A DNA stretch of 64,000 nt from CAYJAD01 sp964371835. GTDB lineage: Bacteria; Desulfobacterota; Desulfovibrionia; Desulfovibrionales; Desulfovibrionaceae. Both the position numbers and the translations under genes were made by a program. Positions within the stretch are counted from its first letter, which is position 1. Every line of letters begins with the position of its first letter. The DNA lies in contig CAYJOP010000001.1 of NCBI GenBank assembly GCA_964371835.1, positions 1 through 64,000 of the forward strand, read 5' to 3'. Below, one piece after another: positions 42,485 through 51,617 of the stretch. A model generated the notes under the pieces. That model made no database searches, was not told the origin of the DNA, and saw only the letters and a list, made by a program, of their open reading frames with translations.

Positions 42485-43468
42485 TTAGCCTTTGTCATAG
42501 GCAGAAACTATTGCTCCAACAAGAGGATGACGTACCACGTCCTTTTCGGAAAAATTATGAAAAGCAATACCCTTAACACCACGCAAAACTTGAACGGCAT
42601 GTATCAATCCAGAGCGTGACTCAGGGCCATTGTCACCCCATTGAGCTGGTAAATCAATTTGAGTTATATCGCCTGTAATTACGGCTCTTGAGCCAAAACC
42701 AAGGCGAGTTAAAAACATTTTCATTTGCTCAGGAGTTGTATTTTGAGCTTCATCTAAAATTATAAAGGCATCACTTAATGTCCGCCCACGCATAAAGGCT
42801 AAGGGTGCTATTTCAATGACATTTGTTTCGATCATGGAAGCAACTTTTGCTGTTGGTAGCATGTCATAAAGTGAGTCATATAATGGGCGTAAATAAGGGT
42901 TTACTTTATCTGCAAGGTCGCCAGGCAAAAAGCCTAAACGCTCACCTGCCTCCACAGCTGGTCTTGTTAGAACAATTTTTTTTACTCTATGCCTATTTAA
43001 CATATTTAAGGCCATGGCCACAGCAAGATATGTTTTCCCAGTGCCAGCAGGACCAAGTGCAAAAACCATTTCCTCATTAAACAAGGCGTCATAGTATTCT
43101 TTTTGGGCTAAATTTCTAGCGGTGATGGTTTTTTTGGTGGCAGCTACAAAAACTGTATCTTTGTAAACGTGGCTAATATTTAGACTAGGTTGGCTTTCAA
43201 GCATGGTATATGCACGCAATATATCTTGACGACTAAGTGAACGCCCTTGCTGCACATGCTCGTATAACTGCACAAAAAGATTGCATAAACGTTGCAAAAC
43301 ATGTTGATCTGAAGTTTTAACAATAACACTTGCCCCACGCGAAACAATACTAGCTCCACTAACAGAGGCCAAGACTTCAAGATGCGCGTTATGTGGTCCA
43401 AACAATGCATTTGCTAGGTTTGGGTCATCAAATTCAACAGTCTCAAAAAGTTCGACGTTTTCTGACAT
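42485..43468 (-). CDS. phoH: PhoH-like ATPase
   Basis: 327 residues. An N-terminal KH-like region (about 25-110) precedes the P-loop ATPase core with Walker A GPAGTGKT (139-146), LTRPAVEAGERLGFLPGD and Walker B FIILDEAQNTTP. PhoH-like proteins act with YbeY in RNA metabolism, and the gene order phoH-pgpH-ybeY supports this. The family's exact reaction is unsettled. Confidence 0.92.
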   Translation of the reverse strand: MSENVELFETVEFDDPNLANALFGPHNAHLEVLASVSGASIVSRGASVIVKTSDQHVLQRLCNLFVQLYEHVQQGRSLSRQDILRAYTMLESQPSLNISHVYKDTVFVAATKKTITARNLAQKEYYDALFNEEMVFALGPAGTGKTYLAVAMALNMLNRHRVKKIVLTRPAVEAGERLGFLPGDLADKVNPYLRPLYDSLYDMLPTAKVASMIETNVIEIAPLAFMRGRTLSDAFIILDEAQNTTPEQMKMFLTRLGFGSRAVITGDITQIDLPAQWGDNGPESRSGLIHAVQVLRGVKGIAFHNFSEKDVVRHPLVGAIVSAYDKG

Positions 43469-43627
43469 GTTTTATATTTATCCCAATTTATTGTATCTGT
43501 CCATTGCTTTTAAATGCTTTAAAATTACCTTGTGTTGTTCATTATTAGTCATGATGTGGTGCATTTTTTGCAAGAAAAAAATCAATTATTTAAACTGGAA
43601 AAATTTACCATATTTTACGAGGTTATT

Positions 43628-44842
43628 ATGAGTATTTCAAGTGTAGGCAATTCTTATTCAGCATATACTTTTCAGTGGCAAAATCAGTCATTACAAGGAT
43701 CTAGTACCAACCCTGCCGCAAGCACAAGCACAAGTACAAGCTCCAATTTCAGCTATCAGGGTGCAAGCACAGTATCTTCCATGATTGAGCTTATTCAATA
43801 TTCCATGGAGGCCATGGGGGTTTCTGAAAATGAAAGAGTGACATTTAGTCAAGTAGATGCTTATAAAGAAGAATTGTCAAAAGAATTTAGCAAAGAATTA
43901 AGTGCACGCATTACTGCAACTGGCGTTAATACTGATGCATTTTTCTCCGTGACCCTTGATACAGAGGGTAAGATACTCATAAATTCCGCCCATGAGGACA
44001 AAGCTAAAATTCAAAGTCATTTTAGTTCAAACCCAAATTTTGGCACTGATTTATTAAAAAGTATTGAGCAAGCTGGCTATGATGTTAGCGAACCCATACA
44101 ATTTAATGTTGATGGCACAGGTGCTGTATCCTTGGTTTCATCATCTCAAAGTGCTTTGCAATCGGCATTTGAAGGGAATAACGTTTTAGGTGCTGGTTTA
44201 ATTGAAAGTTTAGAATTGGAAGAACTGCTTTTTGAAGAAGACCTTGAACTCAATTATAATAATGGTGCATTAACTGTAAATGCAGAAAGTGAAAATGCCT
44301 CTGAATTACAAGCATATATTGATGCAAATCCCAATTTAGCAGCTGAAGTTAAAGCAATACTTGAGGGTGCTGGCAAGGCAGATTTAGAAAATCTAAATAT
44401 AAATATTGATAACAAGGGCAATATTAGTATTAACGCGCCCTTAGAAAATAATGATGAAAGTTTAGAAAGCTTTTTAATTCAAAACCTTGTGGGTCAGGAC
44501 ATGAAAACATCCTTAAAAAGTCATGGTATTGATCCCAATGTTGATTTTCGCCTCTCCATTGAAAATGGTAAGGTAATTGTAAATAGCTCACATCCTGACG
44601 CTGCCTTAGTGCAAGCCCTCATTGACAGTGATGAAGAACTGTCCAAAACATATATGCAAATTGACGCTTTAGCAGGCATTGACGCTGCAAGACAAGCCAT
44701 GCAAGTTGACCCCTCTGCCCTACGCACACAAATTGAAATGCAAAGCATGTCCACTTGGTGGGCACAAAGTGGTACATCATCGTTTTCAAGCTATGCTGAC
44801 AGTAGCCTAAGTTCCATGACTGGCATTAGCAGTATTGTTTAG
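43628..44842 (+). CDS. Protein of internal repeats, function unknown
   Basis: 404 residues, acidic, without signal peptide or membrane helix. After a Ser/Thr/Gly-rich start (MSISSVGNSYSAYTFQWQ) and STSTSTSS linker, a unit of roughly 95-110 residues recurs about three times: a beta-like strand pair with G-K-I-x-V/I-N-S/A, then an acidic helix with a D/SxNP-like turn (SSNPNF, DANPNL, DSDEEL). The C-terminus is again Ser-rich. GAGG lies ahead of ATG 43628; an in-frame ATG 96 bases earlier has no ribosome site. I do not recognise the family; a structural, secreted or flagellum-related role is possible but unsupported. Confidence 0.7.
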   Translation: MSISSVGNSYSAYTFQWQNQSLQGSSTNPAASTSTSTSSNFSYQGASTVSSMIELIQYSMEAMGVSENERVTFSQVDAYKEELSKEFSKELSARITATGVNTDAFFSVTLDTEGKILINSAHEDKAKIQSHFSSNPNFGTDLLKSIEQAGYDVSEPIQFNVDGTGAVSLVSSSQSALQSAFEGNNVLGAGLIESLELEELLFEEDLELNYNNGALTVNAESENASELQAYIDANPNLAAEVKAILEGAGKADLENLNINIDNKGNISINAPLENNDESLESFLIQNLVGQDMKTSLKSHGIDPNVDFRLSIENGKVIVNSSHPDAALVQALIDSDEELSKTYMQIDALAGIDAARQAMQVDPSALRTQIEMQSMSTWWAQSGTSSFSSYADSSLSSMTGISSIV

Positions 44843-44883
44843 ATAAATTAAAAAGGGAGCTTACGCTGCCATCAGACTGATGA

Positions 44884-45102
44884 CAAAGTCACTGGTGGAA
44901 AACCTTTTGTGGACAAAAGGTTCTTCCCCCAGACCCCCTTTCCAAAAAACTTTAATAGCGATAGCATGTTATCGTTGAAACATAGCTTTTGCCGCAACAT
45001 AGGCATTTTATTTTTAGCCGCCACATTTTGATTTAAAAGCCTCAAAAATTAAAAAATGACTCCAACTCGTGCTTAAATTTTTGATTTTTAAAACATGGGG
45101 TT
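44884..45102. repeat. Dispersed repeat R1, full copy b (inverted)
   Basis: Reverse complement of copy a over its whole length (about 220 bases), from the hairpin end ACTGGTGGAAAACCTTTTGT to AAACATGGGG. The hairpin has a few mismatches here. It lies between the convergent genes 43628-44842 and gatB. Confidence 0.85.
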
Positions 45103-45134
45103 TGTTAATACTCTAAAGGGTTTTATTCCTCTTA

Positions 45135-46565
45135 CTATAATTTTTTAGCTAGCAATTCATTGACCAGCGCAGGATTTGCCTTGCCCTTGGTGGCTCGCAT
45201 TACCTGTCCCACAAAGAAGGATAAAAGCTTGGTTTTACCACCTCTATAAGCCTCAACTTCTGAGGGGTTAGCGGCAATTATTTCATCAATGGCAGACTCA
45301 AGCTCTGAGCTATCAGAAATTTGCACAAGGCCCTTTTCTTTAACCCAAGCCTCAGGCATGGCGCCACTTTCAAACAATTCTGCAAAGCTATCATTAGCAA
45401 TTTTAGCACTAATTAGTCCTTCATCAATAATACGAGCAAGCTCGCCAAGAGCCTTTGGCTGCATGGCAACGTCTTTTAGCTGCTTTTCAGTATTATTTAA
45501 CTCCCTTAAAAGTGGGCCAAGAATTAGATTTGCAACTTTATTTGGCTTACATTTGGGTGCAAATTCAAGAGCTTGCTCAAAAAAGTCAGCCAAGGCTTTT
45601 TCACTGCAAAGTGTTTCTGCATCAGCTTGCAAGAGGTCATAATCCTCACAAAAACGAGCCATACGAGCCTTTGGTAGCTCTGGCAAAGCATCACGCCAGC
45701 CATTTAAATCCGCCTCATCAATTAAAATAGGTAGAAGGTCTGGGTCTGGAAAGTAACGATAATCGTGGGCTTCTTCCTTGCTACGCATGGATTTTGTAAT
45801 ATTTTTAGCACTATCGTACAGACGTGTTTCTTGGATAATTTCTTCACCATCTTCAAGCATGTCTTGCTGGCGGCCAATTTCATATTCAATGGCTTTTTGT
45901 ACATGGCGGAAAGAATTAAGATTTTTGAGCTCAGTGCGTGTGCCAAAGGGTGTGCCTGGTTTATGTAAGCTCACATTAGCATCACATCTAAAAGATCCTT
46001 CTTCCATGTTACCATCACTAATGCCAAGTGTTGTCACAATGGCGTGCAGGGCCTTTAAGTAGGCCACAGCTTCTTTGGCATTGCGCATATCAGGTTCGGA
46101 CACAATTTCAACCAAGGGTGTGCCAGCACGATTTAGATCCACAAAACTAGCATTTTCGTGGCTATCATGTATGTTTTTACCTGCATCATTTTCAAGATGA
46201 ATGCGTGTTATGCCAATGGTTTTTTTGCCATCATCGGTGCTAATTTCAAGTTTGCCATGCTCACAAATGGGTTTATCAAATTGTGAAATCTGATAACCCA
46301 TGGGTAAATCGGGATAAAAATAATTTTTACGCGCAAAAATAGACGATAAGCGCACCTCACAATCGGTGGCAAGGCCTGCTTTTGCTGCATATTCCACAGC
46401 CTTTTTATTTAGTACTGGTAGTGAGCCTGGCATACCAGAACACACTTCGCACACATTAGTATTGGGGCTTTTCCCAAAACTTGTGGAACATGAACAAAAA
46501 AGCTTTGATGCAGTGGCTAGTTGCACATGTACTTCAAGACCTATGACGGTTTCATACTGACCCAT
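45135..46565 (-). CDS. gatB: Asp-tRNA(Asn)/Glu-tRNA(Gln) amidotransferase subunit B
   Basis: Part of the GatCAB complex that converts misacylated Glu-tRNA(Gln) or Asp-tRNA(Asn) to the correct form. 476 residues. It opens MGQYETVIGLEVHVQLATASK, has the zinc cysteines C24, C26, C39 and C42, and the NYFYPDLPMGYQISQFD segment. The C-terminal YqeY-like tail ends PALVNELLAKKL. Start at ATG 46565 (GGAG upstream), not the TTG overlapping the ribosome site. gatA and gatC are not adjacent. Confidence 0.95.
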   Translation of the reverse strand: MGQYETVIGLEVHVQLATASKLFCSCSTSFGKSPNTNVCEVCSGMPGSLPVLNKKAVEYAAKAGLATDCEVRLSSIFARKNYFYPDLPMGYQISQFDKPICEHGKLEISTDDGKKTIGITRIHLENDAGKNIHDSHENASFVDLNRAGTPLVEIVSEPDMRNAKEAVAYLKALHAIVTTLGISDGNMEEGSFRCDANVSLHKPGTPFGTRTELKNLNSFRHVQKAIEYEIGRQQDMLEDGEEIIQETRLYDSAKNITKSMRSKEEAHDYRYFPDPDLLPILIDEADLNGWRDALPELPKARMARFCEDYDLLQADAETLCSEKALADFFEQALEFAPKCKPNKVANLILGPLLRELNNTEKQLKDVAMQPKALGELARIIDEGLISAKIANDSFAELFESGAMPEAWVKEKGLVQISDSSELESAIDEIIAANPSEVEAYRGGKTKLLSFFVGQVMRATKGKANPALVNELLAKKL

Positions 46566-46584
46566 TAAACTCTCCAATAATATA

Positions 46585-48327
46585 CTAATTTGTTATGCGT
46601 TCATCAAAGAACTTTCCAACGCCATAATTATCACGGCGGAAGAATTTTTCCTTATCAGGACCAATTATTTGCATTTCAGGGTGTAACTTTTGAACTTCAA
46701 TGGCAATGTGCATTTCCTTGGTGCAACCTGTGGAGAATGTTGCATCTTTTCCAGCCCAAGCTGGTAGCACTTTTCGTCCAAGTAAGTCAAAGCTGAATTC
46801 TATATCCTGAACAGTTTGAAAACGCCAGATATTTATATAGCCGCTACGTTGAACCTTTTCCCACATATACATGAGGTCATCGCCGTCCATACCTTGCGGT
46901 GATTGTTCAGCAGGATTAATAAAAAACGTGTCATCATGTTTTTGACGCAAATAATCCACATGTGCTTTCACAAGACTTATGGCTGTACCCTCTTGTCCGG
47001 GTATGCTGCCAATAATACAACTATAAAATACAATGGTTTTCTTTGCCCTATGAGCCTCACGCATTTGCTCTATAATGGCATCTGCACGTTTGCTAATGAA
47101 GGCCTCGCTAACTTTACGCATATTTGCAGGGCGAGCCTTAGCCATAACTTCAAAATTACCTTGTTTATCTTCCCAATAACAAAAAATATCCCTTGTAAAT
47201 AACTGACTATTATTTGTTAAAAGTGCAGCATTGCGTGAACCTTTGGCAAGAATAATATCTGCCTCCTTCCAAGCACGCGCAAAACTTACATTAACACGAT
47301 AAAGGTTCAAACGCTCTCTTGTGCCATCATGTATAATGGCCATGCGTGAAGTGCGCATGATACTCAAAAGTTCGTTCTTGCTTATGTTTTCATTATAAAC
47401 AACGGCAACACCTTCAAGTAAACCTTTAAGTGTTGGATCATCAACCACATCATTAATAGTGGGGCAATAAAAGTAAAAACCTGATTTTACAGAAATAATT
47501 ATCCTGTGTCCCATGTGTAAAAGGCGCTTTAGCAGCAATAAGTCAAAAACAAATCCACCAGTGGTATCTGGTAAAAATAAAATGGTTTTTGGCTCATCTT
47601 CACCCTGCCCAAGCAAGGTAAAAAATGAATCAAGCTTACCGTCGACCTTATTAAACCTTTCCTTTAATTCAAGCGGTGAAGGCGGATTTTCATTCATGCT
47701 AAAAGACTTGGCAGAAAGATACATAAGCCGTGTGACTTCAAGCATATTTAACGTGTTTCTAGCCTGCTTTATATCACCTACTGGCGCTGTTGCTGGCTCA
47801 GCATACAAGGCACGTTGTAAGTCCTTAGAATTCATATATTCATAATGGTTTTTATTGGCTTGCCTGCGTAAACTTTGCCAAGGGTCATCAACACCAGTTT
47901 GAGCTGCCACAAGGCTAGTCATGCGCTTCATGGCCCTTGAAGGTGTAACAGTATGATTTTTAACAATTTGTCTAAATCTATATCGGCAAAATTCAATACT
48001 TTTTCTTCTTTCTAATTTATTTGGCTCAAAGCTGCGCACAGTACGCATAACAGATCTCCAAGCACGACAATACTCTGCAAGCAATTGCTTGGGGCACTCT
48101 GGTTGCATTAATTGCTTAAAAGTTTCATCAGGGCAAGGTATGTAAACTTGATTTTCTTTGAGAGCAACCATAAAGGCCACTTGCTCACTGCTGGCAATAA
48201 TCTGCGGATTAATGTGATAGGCGATGTTATTATCAATCATAAAATTATAGAGCCATGCATCAAAATACATATCTTTGCCTAGTATTACGTTGTTATTACA
48301 AGATATTTCTGGTAAAGGCTTTCTCAT
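46585..48327 (-). CDS. Large protein with ARMT1/DUF89-like region, function unknown
   Basis: 580 residues, soluble. The N-terminal 200 are helical and basic. From about 255 the sequence resembles the DUF89/ARMT1 metal-dependent phosphatase fold: LPDTTGGFVFDLLLLKRLL, an ISVKSGFYFYCPTINDVVDD stretch, and WKEADIILAKGSRN, close to the family's DNxGE...VK...NDxxxxD...DxxxxKGxxN pattern, with T replacing N in the first motif. The last 150 residues contain a possible second nucleotide- or sugar-binding fold. AGGAGG lies five bases before the ATG. It lies 9 bases after nadK on the same strand, so an operon is likely. Substrate unknown. Confidence 0.6.
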   Translation of the reverse strand: MRKPLPEISCNNNVILGKDMYFDAWLYNFMIDNNIAYHINPQIIASSEQVAFMVALKENQVYIPCPDETFKQLMQPECPKQLLAEYCRAWRSVMRTVRSFEPNKLERRKSIEFCRYRFRQIVKNHTVTPSRAMKRMTSLVAAQTGVDDPWQSLRRQANKNHYEYMNSKDLQRALYAEPATAPVGDIKQARNTLNMLEVTRLMYLSAKSFSMNENPPSPLELKERFNKVDGKLDSFFTLLGQGEDEPKTILFLPDTTGGFVFDLLLLKRLLHMGHRIIISVKSGFYFYCPTINDVVDDPTLKGLLEGVAVVYNENISKNELLSIMRTSRMAIIHDGTRERLNLYRVNVSFARAWKEADIILAKGSRNAALLTNNSQLFTRDIFCYWEDKQGNFEVMAKARPANMRKVSEAFISKRADAIIEQMREAHRAKKTIVFYSCIIGSIPGQEGTAISLVKAHVDYLRQKHDDTFFINPAEQSPQGMDGDDLMYMWEKVQRSGYINIWRFQTVQDIEFSFDLLGRKVLPAWAGKDATFSTGCTKEMHIAIEVQKLHPEMQIIGPDKEKFFRRDNYGVGKFFDERITN

Positions 48328-48336
48328 ATGCACCTC

Positions 48337-49179
48337 CTAGTGAATAAAACCACGCTTGCGAAGCGGAGTAAAATAAACATCTTTATCAATACGCGCAAAA
48401 TAAACGGCGTTGGGGACACAAAAAACCTCAACAACGTCCTGCGCTTCCAAAGTATAATTTTCTTGTCCATCAATGGTTGCAAAGGTTTCTGTTGAGCACT
48501 GTTGTAAGGCAATTCTAACTGGCATGGATGTTGGCAAAACCATGGCAGGAAAATTACATAAATACGGACAAATAGCCGTAACTAATAATACATTATTAGC
48601 AGGGTGAACCAAGGGCCCACCAGCAGACACAGCATAACCAGTTGTTCCCACAGGTGATGATAGAATAATTCCATCAGCTCGCACAGAACTAATGTTTTCG
48701 GTATCAACACTCACATCAAATGAAATAACTCTAGATAAAGCACCACGGCTTATGACCACGTCATTTATGGCATGGCCGCTATGTAACACCTGATTTGAGC
48801 GAATAATCTTCCACCCAAGGGCCATGCGTGGCACAATGGTGCATTTTCCTTCAATTATAGCTTTAACACCATCTTTCCAATCGTGCGCTTCAAGCTCAGA
48901 TAAAAAACCCACTCGCCCAAGATTAATGGCAGCAAGTGGTATGGGGGCTTTTACAAAGGAGCGCGCAACCCCAAGCATAGTTCCATCTCCACCAAGCACA
49001 AAGGCTAAATCAATATCATGCTCTTGATAAGTATAAATGGTTGAAACATCATTACAAATACTCACTTCACAGCTAAGCTCTTGCAAATATTTTTCAATTT
49101 CCACAGACAGATTAATGGCCTGAGGATGCTTAGGCTTTGTGATAAGTAAAACATGCTTGGGTTTATTTGTAATTTCCAT
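48337..49179 (-). CDS. nadK: NAD kinase
   Basis: Makes NADP from NAD and ATP or polyphosphate. 280 residues from ATG 49179, chosen over an upstream in-frame TTG without ribosome site (neither has a strong one). GGDGTML at 63-69 holds the catalytic aspartate, NLGRVGFLSE and SSPVGTTGYAVSAGGPLVHP are the conserved nucleotide-binding segments. First gene of a run with the DUF89-like gene and gatB on the same strand. Confidence 0.94.
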   Translation of the reverse strand: MEITNKPKHVLLITKPKHPQAINLSVEIEKYLQELSCEVSICNDVSTIYTYQEHDIDLAFVLGGDGTMLGVARSFVKAPIPLAAINLGRVGFLSELEAHDWKDGVKAIIEGKCTIVPRMALGWKIIRSNQVLHSGHAINDVVISRGALSRVISFDVSVDTENISSVRADGIILSSPVGTTGYAVSAGGPLVHPANNVLLVTAICPYLCNFPAMVLPTSMPVRIALQQCSTETFATIDGQENYTLEAQDVVEVFCVPNAVYFARIDKDVYFTPLRKRGFIH

Positions 49180-49454
49180 GTATATAACATACCGTAACAA
49201 TAGATTAACTACAAGCAATTTTTATGATGTAAAAGGTATTGCCTCTAACACATAAAATTATTCAATCATAGTGCATTATTATGTTAATTGTTATATTCCT
49301 ATCACTAAAGTAAACTTGTTTAATTTTGATATTTCAAAAAATTCAACACATTAGCACAAAGCATAACAACATCTTGTCAGTGTGCGTAGTTTAGTGTATA
49401 TTAATGTGTGCTTTACATATTTTATGTTTTAAAAATTAACTCAGTAGTATTAAT

Positions 49455-50072
49455 ATGAAAAAAACTATAAATAATATAGATATAGCCACTAAAATCATTG
49501 CAGAGCACGCCCAAGAAGGTCTAAATTTGCGTAAGGATTTTTTTGCAAAAAATGATGAAATCATCATCCTTGCAGCTAAAAAAATGGCCTTGGCCATTGC
49601 ACAAGGCAATAAAATTTTACTTTGCGGAAATGGTGGCAGTGCAGGTGATGCTCAACACATTGCAGGTGAGCTTGTAAATCGTTTTTTACTAGACAGACCG
49701 CCACTTCCTGCCATTGCACTAACCACTGACACCTCAGTGCTTACTGCCATTGGTAATGATTTTGGATATAATCAGGTTTTTTCAAAACAAGTTAGAGCCT
49801 TAGGGCAAAGTGGTGATGTGCTACTTGGCATTTCAACCTCAGGCAATAGCACAAATGTTGTGGCTGCATTTAACGAAGCCAAGAGCATGGAAATTACCAC
49901 CATAGGATTAATAGGAAATGGCGGACAAATGGCTGAGCTTAGCGATATTTTACTAGCTGTTCCGCATGGTTTAACTCCGCTCATTCAAGAAATTCACATT
50001 ACAGTAGGTCATTTATTATGCCGACTCATTGATTATTATTTATTTGAAAACGTACAAGAACTTGGCCTATAA
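49455..50072 (+). CDS. gmhA: Sedoheptulose-7-phosphate isomerase
   Basis: First enzyme of ADP-heptose synthesis for the lipopolysaccharide core, so the cell is Gram-negative with heptose. 205 residues, SIS fold: CGNGGSAGDAQHIAGELVNRF (57-77, with zinc-binding H68 and E72 in the helix), ISTSGNSTNV, and the C-terminal QEIHITVGHLLC that closes the metal site. No other heptose genes are nearby. fmdB follows 23 bases downstream. Confidence 0.93.
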   Translation: MKKTINNIDIATKIIAEHAQEGLNLRKDFFAKNDEIIILAAKKMALAIAQGNKILLCGNGGSAGDAQHIAGELVNRFLLDRPPLPAIALTTDTSVLTAIGNDFGYNQVFSKQVRALGQSGDVLLGISTSGNSTNVVAAFNEAKSMEITTIGLIGNGGQMAELSDILLAVPHGLTPLIQEIHITVGHLLCRLIDYYLFENVQELGL

Positions 50073-50095
50073 AATGCTTAGTAGTTGGAGTTGTT

Positions 50096-50332
50096 ATGCC
50101 AATTTATGAATACTTCTGTGATAAATGCCAACATGAATTTGAAGAATTAGTTTTTGGTGATGAAATGCCACCTTGCCCCAAGTGCGGAGCTAATAAATCA
50201 CAAAAGCTTATGTCACGCCCTTGTTACCATAGTGGTGATGGCGGTGCATATGAAGGTAGTAGTGCCATGCCTAGCGGTGGCGGCAAGAGTAAGTGTGCTG
50301 GGTGTTCGGGCGGTAATTGCTCCACCTGTTAA
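50096..50332 (+). CDS. FmdB-type zinc-ribbon protein
   Basis: 78 residues. An FmdB/CxxC zinc ribbon is at the N-terminus (MPIYEYFCDKCQHEFEE; C8, C11, C27, C30), followed by a glycine-rich tail ending in several cysteines (CAGCSGGNCSTC). GGAG-like sequence precedes the ATG. Family members are regulators or of unknown function. It is probably co-transcribed with gmhA. An inverted-repeat element begins five bases after the stop. Confidence 0.85.
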   Translation: MPIYEYFCDKCQHEFEELVFGDEMPPCPKCGANKSQKLMSRPCYHSGDGGAYEGSSAMPSGGGKSKCAGCSGGNCSTC

Positions 50333-50334
50333 AG

Positions 50335-50460
50335 TGGTGTGTTGAAAAAACACCATCTGCTTCGTCAGGCTCGTTTTTTACTACGGTCATTTATGTCAAA
50401 TAAACTCCGCTCCGTAAAAAACTTCGCCTTCCTTGCATCTGGCATTTTTTGAACACACTA
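50335..50460. repeat. Inverted-repeat element R3
   Basis: About 125 bases whose ends are inverted repeats: GTGTGTTGAAAAAA (50337-50350) and TTTTTTGAACACAC (50445-50458), one mismatch. Further in, GTTTTTTACTACGG and CCGTAAAAAAC also pair, so the whole can fold into one long hairpin with an open top. No gene. It has the look of a small transposon-derived or REP-type element. Only one copy is visible in this window. Confidence 0.6.
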
Positions 50461-50508
50461 CAGGAATTATTTAAAAACAAAATGTGAAATCTTTTAAACG
50501 CATTGCTA

Positions 50509-50660
50509 GGAATCAAATCCGCCGCATGCACAGCTAAAGCCGACGGCGTTCGCCAGCTGTAGCGGGCCGTAGAGTGAATAAGGCGGATTAGTGGAATTCA
50601 CTTCCAACGTAGACGACACTAGCGAGAGCTTGTGTACACAGTACGTGCTACCAAGCGTTA
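50509..50660 (+). ncRNA. GC-rich structured leader upstream of hemC, unidentified
   Basis: A block distinctly richer in G and C than its surroundings. Outer stem AATCCGCC (50516-50523) / GGCGGATT (50582-50589) encloses ACAGCT (50530-50535) / AGCTGT (50555-50560) with an inner GGC-GTTC-GCC hairpin; a further possible stem is GCTTG (50628-50632) / CAAGC (50652-50656). It ends about 20 bases before the hemC start. It could be a riboswitch-like leader, a small RNA or a foreign remnant. It matches no RNA class I know, and frames across it look spurious. Confidence 0.4.
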
Positions 50661-50680
50661 TAAAAATAAAGGAAAGTATT

Positions 50681-51604
50681 TTGAAAAAGTTAACAATAGC
50701 CACCCGTGGCAGTCAGTTGGCTCTTTGGCAAGCAGAGCATGTTAAAGCATTACTTGAAAAAGAGCATAGTGGTTTAAGTGTGGATCTTTTGCGTATTAAA
50801 ACCAAGGGTGACATAATATTGGACGTGCCTTTGGCAAAAGTTGGCGGTAAGGGTCTTTTTGTTAAAGAAATTGAAGATGCCCTACTGCAAGGTAAGGCAG
50901 ACCTTGCTGTACATAGTATGAAGGATGTACCCATGGTACTACCAGAGGGGCTAATTTTATGCTGTATTCCTGAGCGTGAAGTGACGCAAGACGTTTTACT
51001 TTCAGTAAATTTTGCAAACCTTGATGCATTACCTCAAGGTGCGCATGTGGGCACAAGCTCCTTGCGTCGTCAATCTCAGCTCTTAGCCCTAAGACCAGAT
51101 TTACGCATATCTCCTTTGCGTGGCAATGTGGACACACGTTTGCGCAAGCTAACAGATGGCGAATATGACGCCATTGTTCTTGCCGCAGCTGGTGTAAAAA
51201 GGCTTGGCCTTTCCGCACCTTATATGCACAATCTTGAAGCAGACATCTTCTTACCAGCCGTTGGTCAAGGAGCACTTGGTATTGAATGTTTAAGCACAAG
51301 ACAAGATGTTATTGACGCCCTAGCCTTTATGGAACACAGGCCCACAAGGGTTTGTGTTGAAGCTGAGCGTGCCTTTTTAGCCAAGTTGGAAGGCGGTTGC
51401 CAAGTGCCAATCGCAGGTTATGCCACATTGCAAGCAGATGATAACATTAACTTAACTGGTCTTGTGGCCCATGTTGATGGTACAAATATATTGAAAAAGC
51501 AAATTTCTGCCCCTGCCAGCGCTGCCAAAGACTTGGGAATAGACCTTGCTACATCCTTATTGGACATGGGTGCGGCTAAAATTTTAGAAGAATTATATTC
51601 TTAA
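50681..51604 (+). CDS. hemC: Porphobilinogen deaminase (hydroxymethylbilane synthase)
   Basis: Joins four porphobilinogens to hydroxymethylbilane on the way to heme, siroheme and cobalamin. 307 residues from a TTG start at 50681, which is preceded by AAAGGA and matches the family's N-terminus (KKLTIATRGSQLALWQA). Longer in-frame starts would add residues read from the structured leader. Catalytic D82 (HSMKDVP) and the dipyrromethane cysteine C240 (LEGGCQVPIAGYA) are in place. The Lon-like gene starts 13 bases later, probably on the same transcript. Confidence 0.95.
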   Translation: MKKLTIATRGSQLALWQAEHVKALLEKEHSGLSVDLLRIKTKGDIILDVPLAKVGGKGLFVKEIEDALLQGKADLAVHSMKDVPMVLPEGLILCCIPEREVTQDVLLSVNFANLDALPQGAHVGTSSLRRQSQLLALRPDLRISPLRGNVDTRLRKLTDGEYDAIVLAAAGVKRLGLSAPYMHNLEADIFLPAVGQGALGIECLSTRQDVIDALAFMEHRPTRVCVEAERAFLAKLEGGCQVPIAGYATLQADDNINLTGLVAHVDGTNILKKQISAPASAAKDLGIDLATSLLDMGAAKILEELYS

Positions 51605-51617
51605 ATACTGAGAGCAT

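Noticed and set aside
50506..50703. 65-codon minus-strand frame containing an NPPYS-like word
   Set aside because: The word resembles a methyltransferase motif, but the frame lies wholly in the structured hemC leader, has no supporting domain and ends at the start of hemC on the other strand.
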